52,463 bases of DNA, from assembly GCF_001905095.1 (NCBI RefSeq), contig NZ_LWLS01000097.1, forward strand, positions 1 to 52,463, written 5' to 3'. This stretch comes from Micromonospora sp. CB01531. GTDB taxonomy: Bacteria > Actinomycetota > Actinomycetes > Mycobacteriales > Micromonosporaceae. This document shows positions 34,166 through 42,057 of this stretch, in pieces. The notes under the pieces are model-generated. The model saw nothing but the letters and a program-made list of their open reading frames with translations. It was not told where the DNA came from and did no database searches. The first letter of the stretch is position 1. Every line of letters starts with the position of its first letter. Made by a program: the position numbers and the translations under genes.

Positions 34166-35343
34166 CGCAGTCCTCCTTCGCGTCGGGCGAGCCGGTGCAG
34201 AACCCTGCGGTCGATCCCGAGTTCGGCCTCATCCGTCGCCCCGCACTCCACCCCGCGTAGGAGGAAGCCGGCCAGGGCCGCCGCGGTCGCCGGCTCGTCG
34301 AGGTAGGCCGAGCTCTCGCCGTACACATAGGCGCGAGCACGCTCGGCAGCCGCGGTCAACCCCTGACGGAAGAAGGCGTACGTGGCGAGATACCGGCTCG
34401 GCAACTGCGCGGGGTGCAGGTCCCAACCCTGGTAGAAGCCGCGTTCGAGTGACCTCCGCACCAGGCGGGCGTGCACCCGCCAGGCCTGCGCCGCGTGGTC
34501 ACCGACCGGCAGCAGGTTGGTCGAGCCGTCGGAGACGAACACGCCCGTCCCGGCGGCGACCGCCTGCATCACCGCCTTCGCGTGGTCGGCCACCGGGTGC
34601 TCCAGGCTCTGGTACGCCGCCGCGATGCCGCAGGCGGCCGAGTAGTCGTACGTGCCGTAGTGGAGCCCGGTGCACCGGCCTTCCGACGCGTGCACCATGC
34701 GCGCCACCAGGGCACTGCCGTCCGCGCCGATGATGGACTGGGGGGTCTCGACCTGGAGTTCGAAGCGGAGGCCATGGACTCCGTATTCTTGCTCTAGGCG
34801 GATGCAGGCGAGCACCATCGCTTCGACCTGGTCGACCGAGGTGACCTTTGGGAGCGTCACCACGAACCCATCGCCGACGTCCCCGATCTCGGAGATGAAC
34901 AGGTCGAGCGTACGCAGGCCACGCGCCCGGGTCGCCGCCTCGAAAGCCTTGAACCGGATCCCGTGGAAGGGTGGCCGGGCACCCGAGCGCAGCGCCCTCG
35001 CCGCGTCGCGTACGGCCTGGTCCTCCTCCTCGTCTGACCGGATGCCGTAGCCGTCCTCGAAGTCGATGCGCAGGTCCTCGATCGGCTCCACGGCGAGCTT
35101 GGCCCGCACGCGTTCGCGTACGTCATCGTCCGCCGAGAGCACGTCGGCGCACTCGTCGAGCACCGCCAGCGCCTCCCGGCCGAATGACTCGACGGTCCCG
35201 GCGCCGAACTTGTCGGCGGGCACGTACAGGGTGTGCACCGGTTGCCGCACCCCGCGCTCGCCTGGGTAGAGGGCCGGGAGCTTGGCGTCGGCCCTGGCGA
35301 GCCGGGCGTCGAGCTCGCGGCTCAGTCGGTCGAGGAGGGTCAC
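34162..35343 (-). CDS. HpcH/citrate-lyase-like protein of the allantoin operon (DUF6986 type, 393 aa)
   Basis: An aldolase/lyase-fold protein with PEP-mutase-like TIM barrel. Candidate active-site positions are Glu in LQVETPQSIIG and Asp in GTYDYSAACG. The start MTLLDRLSRELDARLARADA and the segment TLYVPADKFGAGTVESFG identify a family repeatedly found next to malate synthase and allantoinase in actinobacteria. It might cleave or form a malyl- or hydroxyacyl-type intermediate from glyoxylate; this is inference and no activity is established for the group to my knowledge. It overlaps both neighbours by 4 nt. Confidence 0.75.
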   Translation of the reverse strand: MTLLDRLSRELDARLARADAKLPALYPGERGVRQPVHTLYVPADKFGAGTVESFGREALAVLDECADVLSADDDVRERVRAKLAVEPIEDLRIDFEDGYGIRSDEEEDQAVRDAARALRSGARPPFHGIRFKAFEAATRARGLRTLDLFISEIGDVGDGFVVTLPKVTSVDQVEAMVLACIRLEQEYGVHGLRFELQVETPQSIIGADGSALVARMVHASEGRCTGLHYGTYDYSAACGIAAAYQSLEHPVADHAKAVMQAVAAGTGVFVSDGSTNLLPVGDHAAQAWRVHARLVRRSLERGFYQGWDLHPAQLPSRYLATYAFFRQGLTAAAERARAYVYGESSAYLDEPATAAALAGFLLRGVECGATDEAELGIDRRVLHRLARREGGLR

Positions 35344-36935
35344 TGGGCGACGACCGCGTCGTAGGCCGGCAGCGTCAGGAAGTCGACGTACTCCTCGCTC
35401 AACGCGACGTCCTCGAAGATGTCGCGGGCCTGCTGGAACGGGCGCTCGTCGTATCCGTCGCCGACCTGAGCTCGGATGTTCGCCATTTCGGTCTCAACCA
35501 CCTCGCGCACGAGTTCCGCGGTGATCACCGTGCCGTCGTCGAGCTTCGAGGCGTTGTGCACCCACTGCCAGACCTGCGAACGGGAGATCTCCGCGGTCGC
35601 GGCGTCCTCCATGAGGTTGTGGATCGCGACGGCTCCGGTGCCCCTCAACCAGGACTCTAGGTAGAGGATCGCGACCTCGACGTTCGCGTGCAGGCCGTGA
35701 TGGGTGATCGAGCCGGGTGTCGACGCGACGTCCAGGAGGTCGTCAGCGGTCACCTGCACGTCGTCGCGATGCCTATCGACCTGGTTGGGTTCGCCACCGA
35801 GCGCGGAGTCGAACGCCTCGACGCAGAGCGGCACAAGGTCCGGGTGCGCGACCCAGGAACCGTCGAACCCCTGGCAGGCTTCCCGGTTCTTGTCGGCCTT
35901 GACCTGCTCGAACGCGCGGGCGTTGACCTGCTCGTCACGACGACTCGGGATGAACGCGGACATGCCGCCCATCGCGAAGGCGCCCCGCTTGTGGCAGGTC
36001 TTCACCAGCATCTCGGCGTACGCCTTCATGAACGGCGCGGTCATCGCGACCGCGGCCCGGTCGGGAAGCACGAACCGGGGACCCGAGTCGCGGAAGTACT
36101 TGATCACGCTGAACAGGTAGTCCCAGCGGCCGGCGTTGAGGCCTGATGCATGGTCACGCAGCTCGTAGAGGATCTCCTCCATCTCGAACGCGGCGGTGAT
36201 CGTCTCGATGAGCACCGTCGCGCGCACCGTGCCGTACGGTAACCCGAGCCGTTCCTGGGCGAAGGTGAACACGTCGTTCCACAACCTCGCCTCGAGGTGG
36301 CTCTCCATCTTCGGCAGGTAGAAGTACGGCCCGCTCCCCCGCTCGAGCAGCTCCCTCGCGTTGTGGAAGAAAAACAGCCCGAAGTCGACGAAGGCACCCG
36401 CAACCGGCTCGCCGTCAACGAGCACGTGCTTCTCGTCGAGGTGCCAGCCGCGCGGTCGCACCACGATGGTCGCCAGCCGCTGGTCCTCCCGCAGCTGGTA
36501 GACCTTCCCATCCGGTGAGGTGAAGCCGATGTCTCGCCGGATTGCGTCGTACAGGTTCACCTGTCCGCCGACGACGTTGCTCCAGTGCGGCGTGCTGGAG
36601 TCCTCCAAGTCCGCGAGCCACACCCGAGCCCCGGAATTGAGGGCATTGATGGCCATCTTTCGGTCGGCCGGGCCTGTGATCTCGACGCGCCGGTCGCGCA
36701 GGTCCTCGGGGGCCGGGGCGACCTGCCACTGTGCGGCCCGGATGTCGGCGGTCTCGGCGAGGAAGTCCAGCCTGCCGGTGCGGGCCACCTCCGCCCGACG
36801 GGTACGCCGAGCGTCGAGGAGCTCGACGCGGCGTGCGCCGAACCGGCGGTGCAGCTCCGCCACGAACTGCAGGGCGTCCGGACCAAGGATCCTGCCGCCG
36901 CCCTCGACAACGCTTCCGGTCACTTCGATTGACAT
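35340..36935 (-). CDS. aceB: Malate synthase A (531 aa)
   Basis: Condenses glyoxylate with acetyl-CoA to malate. The family signature is present as RDHASGLNAGRWDYLFSVIK, with the catalytic Arg/Asp/Glu environments VVRPRGWHLDEKH and LIETITAAFEMEEI. C-terminal GSWVAHPDLVPLC and YLESWLRGTGAVAIHNLMED are standard. The length fits isoform A. In this operon glyoxylate would come from allantoin via ureidoglycolate. It overlaps the HpcH-like gene (ATGA at 35340). Confidence 0.95.
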   Translation of the reverse strand: MSIEVTGSVVEGGGRILGPDALQFVAELHRRFGARRVELLDARRTRRAEVARTGRLDFLAETADIRAAQWQVAPAPEDLRDRRVEITGPADRKMAINALNSGARVWLADLEDSSTPHWSNVVGGQVNLYDAIRRDIGFTSPDGKVYQLREDQRLATIVVRPRGWHLDEKHVLVDGEPVAGAFVDFGLFFFHNARELLERGSGPYFYLPKMESHLEARLWNDVFTFAQERLGLPYGTVRATVLIETITAAFEMEEILYELRDHASGLNAGRWDYLFSVIKYFRDSGPRFVLPDRAAVAMTAPFMKAYAEMLVKTCHKRGAFAMGGMSAFIPSRRDEQVNARAFEQVKADKNREACQGFDGSWVAHPDLVPLCVEAFDSALGGEPNQVDRHRDDVQVTADDLLDVASTPGSITHHGLHANVEVAILYLESWLRGTGAVAIHNLMEDAATAEISRSQVWQWVHNASKLDDGTVITAELVREVVETEMANIRAQVGDGYDERPFQQARDIFEDVALSEEYVDFLTLPAYDAVVAQ

Positions 36936-36989
36936 GACTACACCTTTTCTTCTTTGGGTCTACTACTGATGTCGGCGGCCTTCGTCGGA

Positions 36990-37325
36990 CTAGCGCTCGG
37001 CATGGCCTGCCTCGGCAACCCGCTCGCGAGCGGACGGGAACGCCGCCACACAGGTCTTGATGCCCTCGGCGGTGTGCACCGCGGACAGCTGCATGCGAAT
37101 GCGCGCCCGACCGTCCGGCACGACACGGTCGGAGAACGCGGTGACGTGGACACCCGTCTCCGGCACGCGATCGCCAACGAACCCGACGGCGTGCCCTTCG
37201 AGGTGCAGGTCCCCCGGGCCGGCGCGGTGCACGCGGATCGTCGCGTGACCTTGCCTCAGGTCGGGTTCGGCGGCTTTGGCCAGCCGCAGTCCTGGGCCAG
37301 CGTGGTTCTTGACTAGGGCGCGCAT
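36990..37325 (-). pseudogene. Fused remnant: start of threonine dehydrogenase joined to end of 2-amino-3-ketobutyrate CoA ligase
   Basis: A 111-codon frame. Residues 1-43 (MRALVKNHAGPGLRLAKAAE, ATIRVHRAGPGDLHLEG) match the N-terminus of zinc threonine 3-dehydrogenase, with the Cys of GICGTD lost. Residues about 60-105 (TGVHVTAFSDRVVPDGRARI, RMQLSAVHTAEGIKTCVAAF) match the C-terminus of glycine C-acetyltransferase (kbl). In many bacteria tdh and kbl are adjacent, so one internal in-frame deletion can create this frame. No catalytic site is left. ATG 37325 overlaps the amidohydrolase end by 13 nt, so it is probably still translated. Confidence 0.72.
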
Positions 37326-38830
37326 GTGGCTTCCTCGCCGTGGCTCAGGCCGGCGTGTGCGCCCGGTGCGGGGAGCCGCCGGAAGACGGATGGGAACAGC
37401 TCCGCGGCGCTGCGGCGAGACGAGTCGCGCTCGGAGTAGGCCGCTCGCATGCGGGCAAAGAGCCGCTGGGCTCGACCCTTCATCTGGGCAAGATCGAATC
37501 CCGGAAGCTTGCCGTCCCGGACCACCGTTCGCCCGGACACCACGGTCATGGCGATGTCGCGCGGAGAGCCGGACATCAGGAAGGTTCGCAACGGATCGTC
37601 GACGACGCCGAGCCTGAAGTCGGTCAGCCGGAGCACGACCAGGTCCGCCTGCGCGCCGGGAGCGAGCCGGCCAAGGTCCTCGCGCCCCAGCGCCTTCGCC
37701 GCGTTGAGGGTCGCAGCCCGGAAATACGCCGCAACGTCGCCGGCGTCGAGGCGGCCGTCGAGCACCTTGTTGAGGTTGGACCCCACGTCCATGGCTCGGA
37801 ATAGGTCCGGCGGGAAGCTGTCGCTGCCGAGGGTGACATTGACGCCGGCCCGGCGGAACCGGTCGAAGGTGTCCAGCACCGTGCCGTAACGAAGCGAGGT
37901 CGAAGGGCAGTGCACGATCGACGCCCCGGCACGGACGAGCGCGTCGAGCTCGGTGTCCGAAGGCGAGGGTCGTTTTCCGTTGCCGGCACCGTAGGTCGCG
38001 TGCGGGACGAGCAGGCGGCAGTCGAGGAGACCGGTGCGTTCGAGGATCTCCATCGGCGTCGCGTTGTACCAGCGTCGGAGCAGCTCGAGCTCGACTTGGC
38101 CCTGCATCGAGTGCAGCCGCACCGGCACGTCGTGCTTGCGAGCGAGCTTGGCGGTGGCCTCGAGCAGTTCCAGCGCCATAGTCTCGACGCGGCACGGCAG
38201 CAGAACACCGGTGACCAGGTCGCCCGCCGACGATGCGGCGTACTCCAGGAAGCGCTCGGCGTGCCGCAGGCCGGCGAGCCCCTGTTGGTCGTCCCAGAGC
38301 ACGCCGCGCCCGCCGTCGTCGCGTACGACGTTGACGCCGGAGCGGTAGCTGGGCCCGACGTAGGTACGGATGCCGAGAGTCCGGGCCGCCTCCGCGATAC
38401 CGATGGCGTCCTCGCAGGTCTCCGCCCAGGAGCTGTGGACTTCCGACGCGATCGGCATGCAGGTCGTGACCCCGTGCAGCAGGAGCTGGGCGAGCGCGTA
38501 CTGGCGGATGAAGTTCCGTTCCTCCTGGTCGAAGACGTCGCGTCGGCGGTGCCGGAAGTAGTCTTCCGACCACTGCAGTCCCGGACCGATGTCTGGTGAC
38601 GCCCAGGAGTCGAGGAGCGCGTGGTCGATGTCGGAGACCGCGTCGAGGTCGATGAGGCCCGGTATCACCAGGGCATCTCCCATCTCGATCGTTCTTTCCG
38701 CCTGGCCCTTCCGGCGCGGGCCGACGTACTGGATCTGGGGGCCGTCGTACACGACGGAGGCGTCCTCTATCAGGACGTGATCGCCTGCGGAGTAGCCGAG
38801 TACGTACCGGGCGTGCAGCGCCGTTGTCAT
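37313..38830 (-). CDS. Divergent amidohydrolase-superfamily enzyme, locus B copy (505 aa)
   Basis: Close paralogue of 25700-27157 across the full length (HARYVLGYSAGDHVL, PIASEVHSSWAET, GREDLGRLAPGAQADLVVL). The first-strand HxH motif is again replaced, here by DLDAVSDIDH, while RLHSMQGQ, LLVPHATY and LGSDSFPPD keep later His/His/Asp ligands. Conservation of the substitution in both copies means it belongs to the subfamily and is not damage. ATG 38830 has GAGGA upstream. It lies 74 nt after the racemase-fold gene, the same partners as in locus A but in reversed order. Confidence 0.8.
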   Translation of the reverse strand: MTTALHARYVLGYSAGDHVLIEDASVVYDGPQIQYVGPRRKGQAERTIEMGDALVIPGLIDLDAVSDIDHALLDSWASPDIGPGLQWSEDYFRHRRRDVFDQEERNFIRQYALAQLLLHGVTTCMPIASEVHSSWAETCEDAIGIAEAARTLGIRTYVGPSYRSGVNVVRDDGGRGVLWDDQQGLAGLRHAERFLEYAASSAGDLVTGVLLPCRVETMALELLEATAKLARKHDVPVRLHSMQGQVELELLRRWYNATPMEILERTGLLDCRLLVPHATYGAGNGKRPSPSDTELDALVRAGASIVHCPSTSLRYGTVLDTFDRFRRAGVNVTLGSDSFPPDLFRAMDVGSNLNKVLDGRLDAGDVAAYFRAATLNAAKALGREDLGRLAPGAQADLVVLRLTDFRLGVVDDPLRTFLMSGSPRDIAMTVVSGRTVVRDGKLPGFDLAQMKGRAQRLFARMRAAYSERDSSRRSAAELFPSVFRRLPAPGAHAGLSHGEEATCAP

Positions 38831-38904
38831 CTGATCCTCTTTCCCGGCCGTCGTCGGCCGCTGGTCGTTGCGCTGGGGACTCGGCGCCGCAGCGATGGTG
38901 GACG

Positions 38905-39705
38905 TCAGGCGAGGTGCGCGTCGAGCGCGTCGGCCGCCAGCAACGCTGCGGGACCCCAACCGGGGCGAGCCTTGGGGAGCGGCTTGGCGTACGTCGAGAT
39001 CTTGCTGGTGTGGAGCCTGAGCCGGACCAGGCCTTCCGCGAACAGCATCGCCGCGGCCACCGGGTCGACCACGGGGATGCCGAGTTCGTCCGCGAAGGAG
39101 GCCGCGCGACCGGCGAAGCCCGCGCAGCCGAGCACCAGCGCTTCGGCCCCGGCCTCGATCAGCTGCCGGCCGCGCTCCACGATGGCGTGGCGCGTCCGGT
39201 CCTCGTCGGCGTGTACCTCGAGGACGGGAAGGCCCGCCGCCAGCACGCCTACGCAGTGTTGCGACACGCCCGCTGCTCGCAGGCTGTCTTCGATCTGCAC
39301 GACCGACCGGCGCAGTGTGGTCACGACGCCGTACCTCGGTGCCAGCATCAACGCCACGTGAGCTGCGGCGTCGGTGATGTCCACGACCGGTACGTCCAGG
39401 AGTTCGCGGGCGGCTTCTCGGCCATGCTCGCCGAAGCCGGCGAGGATCACCGCGTCCGTTTCATCGGGCCAGGTGGCGAGCCGTTCGAGCATGGCGTTGG
39501 CCGCGATGAAGCTGTCCAGGTAGCCTTCGGCGGAAGCTACCCCCCATTTGGGTGAGATGGCGGTGACGATCGTGCCCGGGCTGGCGGCGGATCGGGCTGA
39601 CTCCGCGATGACCGCTGTCATCGACTCGGTCACGTTGCAGTTGAGGACCAGTACCCGGATCGGTTGCGGCACTCCGTCGATGCCGCCGGGGGCGTGCTGG
39701 GTCAT
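38905..39705 (-). CDS. Asp/Glu racemase-superfamily protein with one catalytic cysteine (266 aa, locus B)
   Basis: Paralogue of 17217-17903 (VLVLNCNVTESMT; VILAGFGEHGREAARELLDV, PVVDITDAA). The first Cys position is Gly90, while the second is kept as Cys194 (LVLGCAGFAG). A Gly/Cys pair at these positions is known from arylmalonate decarboxylase, so a decarboxylase or one-base isomerase is more likely than a two-base racemase. It sits between the TIM-barrel remnant and the amidohydrolase. Confidence 0.8.
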   Translation of the reverse strand: MTQHAPGGIDGVPQPIRVLVLNCNVTESMTAVIAESARSAASPGTIVTAISPKWGVASAEGYLDSFIAANAMLERLATWPDETDAVILAGFGEHGREAARELLDVPVVDITDAAAHVALMLAPRYGVVTTLRRSVVQIEDSLRAAGVSQHCVGVLAAGLPVLEVHADEDRTRHAIVERGRQLIEAGAEALVLGCAGFAGRAASFADELGIPVVDPVAAAMLFAEGLVRLRLHTSKISTYAKPLPKARPGWGPAALLAADALDAHLA

Positions 39706-39759
39706 CGGGCCGGACCTCGCTGACGGCTCGGTCGGGTGTCAGTGGGGGCCGTGGTCATG

Positions 39760-39882
39760 TCAGTCGTCCGATCCTGTCGCACCTCGAGCCCCTTCGAGCT
39801 TCGCGAGCGTCTCCCGGAGGATGTTCTGGGGAGTTCGGTCTGCGGCGCCGGGGATCGTCCTGCCGTCGATACCGATCTTCAT
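39760..39882 (-). pseudogene. 5' remnant of a TIM-barrel isomerase gene (40 codons)
   Basis: MKIGIDGRTIPGAADRTPQN parallels the N-terminus of the locus A TIM-barrel protein (MRLGSDALKLPGAGRLTPVE), and AAGGAGA is preserved 7 nt before ATG 39882. After about 25 residues similarity ends and a stop follows. The body of the gene (over 1 kb) is absent, so this is a deletion relic. An independent 40-aa gene is possible but less likely. Confidence 0.55.
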
Positions 39883-40157
39883 AGTCGGGTTCTCCTTGTT
39901 GCTGGTGGCTCTGCTGGTGCGCACAGCCCGCATGGCTGGTCGGCTGCCGGCTGTCGGTCGCATTCGGCGACGCGCAGGTTGGAGGCCTCGGCGTGCAGCG
40001 CCGTGGGCGATGGGTAACCGCGGCCGTTAGCCCGTCAAGGCCAGCCGCTCACCGCAGGTTCGCGAAGCCGCAAGGTCGAGGACCCATCAATACAGGGCCA
40101 GCGGCAGGAGACCGATTTCGGCATCCTCCTGGCGCAGACGCATTCAAGCATGGCACG
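39883..40157. other. Intergenic region between sugar ABC operon and the racemase/amidohydrolase genes
   Basis: 275 bp with no supported gene. It would hold any terminator of the ABC genes and promoter of the downstream catabolic genes. I see no clear palindrome or consensus promoter. Confidence 0.4.
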
Positions 40158-41138
40158 TTATCTGCCGCTTGAACTCACCATTCCTTTCACGTAGTAACGC
40201 TGCAGAACGATGGATAGCGCCACAACGGGTAGGGTCAACACTGTTGCTGCGGCGAACACCTCACCGTACAAAGGGGTATTCGCTGCCGTAGCAAAGTTCG
40301 CCATGCCGACCTGCGCCACCTGTTTGGCCGGGTCCTGCATCGCGACAAGCGGCCAGAAGAACGAACTCCAGGACCAGATGAACTGCAGCAGCGCCAAGGT
40401 GGCGAGCGCGGGCCTCACGCCGGGCAGTCCGATCCTCAGGAACGTACGTGCCTCGGATGCTCCGTCCACGTCGGCAGCCTCGAAGATCGAACGGGGAACC
40501 TCACGGAACGCCTGACGCATCAGCAGAATCCCGAAGGGGTTGCAGATGAATGGCAGGAACAGACCCAAATAGGTCGACACGAGACCCAGGCTCTTGACGA
40601 CATCGTACAGAGGGACGATCAGCGCTTCCGCTGGCAGGAACGCCGGGATCATGCAAAAGGCGAACAGCCCGCGTCGGAAGCGGAACTCCTTAAGTGCGAA
40701 CGCATAGCCGGCAAGGCTGCACACAGCCATCGAACCCACGATCTGACCGGCGGCTACGATCGCAGTGTTGAACAGGTTCCGCTCGAACCCAAAGACGCGG
40801 AAGATGCTGAGGAAGTTGTCGACTGTGGGTTGCGAGGGAAGAAACGACTTCCAGGACAACGGGTACGTCTCGGAGAGGAACGCCTCCGTCGACTTGAACG
40901 CCGTCAACGCCATCCAGAGAATCGGAAAGGCGAAGGCCAGCCCGACCACCGTCATTCCGCAGCCGATCAGGATGCGGCCAGGACGGATTCGGCGCGATCG
41001 GCCCGTCCACGGAAGGTCACCTCCCGCCAGTGGCAGGCGCCCGGGCGCCGTATCTGCGCCGGCGAGCGTTCCCGTTTTCTGGTGCCCGCTGCTCGAGTCA
41101 TTCTCGATGCTGTCAACCGAGGCAGGGTCATGAGTCAT
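40158..41138 (-). CDS. Carbohydrate-type ABC transporter permease, MalG-like (326 aa)
   Basis: After a polar, about 50-residue N-terminal extension come six membrane helices (LIGCGMTVVGLAFAFPILWM first). The EAA loop IFEAADVDGASEARTFLRIG then LPGVRPALATLALLQF is characteristic of MalG-type permeases. It forms a pair with the MalF-like gene it overlaps by 11 nt. No ATPase gene is present in this operon, as is common in actinobacteria, where one MsiK-type ATPase serves many sugar importers. DNA is less GC-rich than its neighbours. Confidence 0.9.
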   Translation of the reverse strand: MTHDPASVDSIENDSSSGHQKTGTLAGADTAPGRLPLAGGDLPWTGRSRRIRPGRILIGCGMTVVGLAFAFPILWMALTAFKSTEAFLSETYPLSWKSFLPSQPTVDNFLSIFRVFGFERNLFNTAIVAAGQIVGSMAVCSLAGYAFALKEFRFRRGLFAFCMIPAFLPAEALIVPLYDVVKSLGLVSTYLGLFLPFICNPFGILLMRQAFREVPRSIFEAADVDGASEARTFLRIGLPGVRPALATLALLQFIWSWSSFFWPLVAMQDPAKQVAQVGMANFATAANTPLYGEVFAAATVLTLPVVALSIVLQRYYVKGMVSSSGR

Positions 41139-42057
41139 ATCGACGTCCTAAGAGCTTGAACTGAACTGCGATGATGACTCCCAGGAAGAGGAGCATGAAT
41201 ATGGCCGCAGCCGACCCTACGCCGCGTGAGTTGAACTGAAACGTCTGCTCGTATGAATAGAACACGAGATTTCGTGTTGCCCCGTCGGGCCCGCCCTGCG
41301 TCATGAGAACGATCGGTACGAAGATTCGTGCCGACTGCAGCGTCGCCATGAACACGACCACGGTCCCGCTTCCGCGAAGCAGCGGGAGGGTGATACTTCG
41401 GAACTGACGGAATCCACTCGCGCCGTCGATAGCCGCTGCCTCATAGTAGTCCCTGGGGATTGCTTGAAGACCGGTCAGGAAGATCAGCGTCGGAATGCCG
41501 ATGTTCTTCCAACTGGACATCAGCACCACTGATATAAGGGCTTCGCTTCCACTGTTGAGGAAGTCCTGCGGAGGCACACCGAGAACACTGAGCAGTCCGT
41601 TGAACAGACCCTGATCCGGGTTGTACATCTGAGCCCAGACGATCGCCGCGACGGTTTCCGATGCGGCCAGCGTCGCGATGACCGAAACTCGCACGAATCG
41701 CGTTCCGGGCAGGTGCTGATCGATAAAGACGGCCAACGCCAAGCTCAGCGGTATCTCGATCAGCATTGAACTCATCACGTACAGCACAGTATTTCGCAGC
41801 GCGGACTGGAAACCTTCGTTGGTGAACATCCGACTGTAGTTGTCCAAGCCGGTGAACCCGACCGCCTCGTTGGTAAAGGGATCGAACGACTGCAGACTAT
41901 GCACGGCTGCAACGATCACCGGGTAGTACTGGAATAATGCGATCCCCACAATGGCGGGGAGGATCATGACGAGAGCAGCGCTCCCCCGACGCACCGTTCC
42001 ACTGCGCCGGGTCGTGCGCCGAGGCGCCGCCCGACTCTTGATAGCCGCCTTGATCAC
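41128..42057 (-). CDS. Carbohydrate-type ABC transporter permease, MalF-like (309 aa)
   Basis: Six predicted membrane helices, starting at ALVMILPAIVGIALFQYYPV. The EAA loop reads YYEAAAIDGASGFRQFRSIT then LPLLRGSGTVVVFMA. ATG 42057 overlaps the binding-protein stop by 4 nt. The substrate is likely a sugar, nucleoside or polyol, to judge from the family. Confidence 0.9.
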   Translation of the reverse strand: MIKAAIKSRAAPRRTTRRSGTVRRGSAALVMILPAIVGIALFQYYPVIVAAVHSLQSFDPFTNEAVGFTGLDNYSRMFTNEGFQSALRNTVLYVMSSMLIEIPLSLALAVFIDQHLPGTRFVRVSVIATLAASETVAAIVWAQMYNPDQGLFNGLLSVLGVPPQDFLNSGSEALISVVLMSSWKNIGIPTLIFLTGLQAIPRDYYEAAAIDGASGFRQFRSITLPLLRGSGTVVVFMATLQSARIFVPIVLMTQGGPDGATRNLVFYSYEQTFQFNSRGVGSAAAIFMLLFLGVIIAVQFKLLGRRYDS

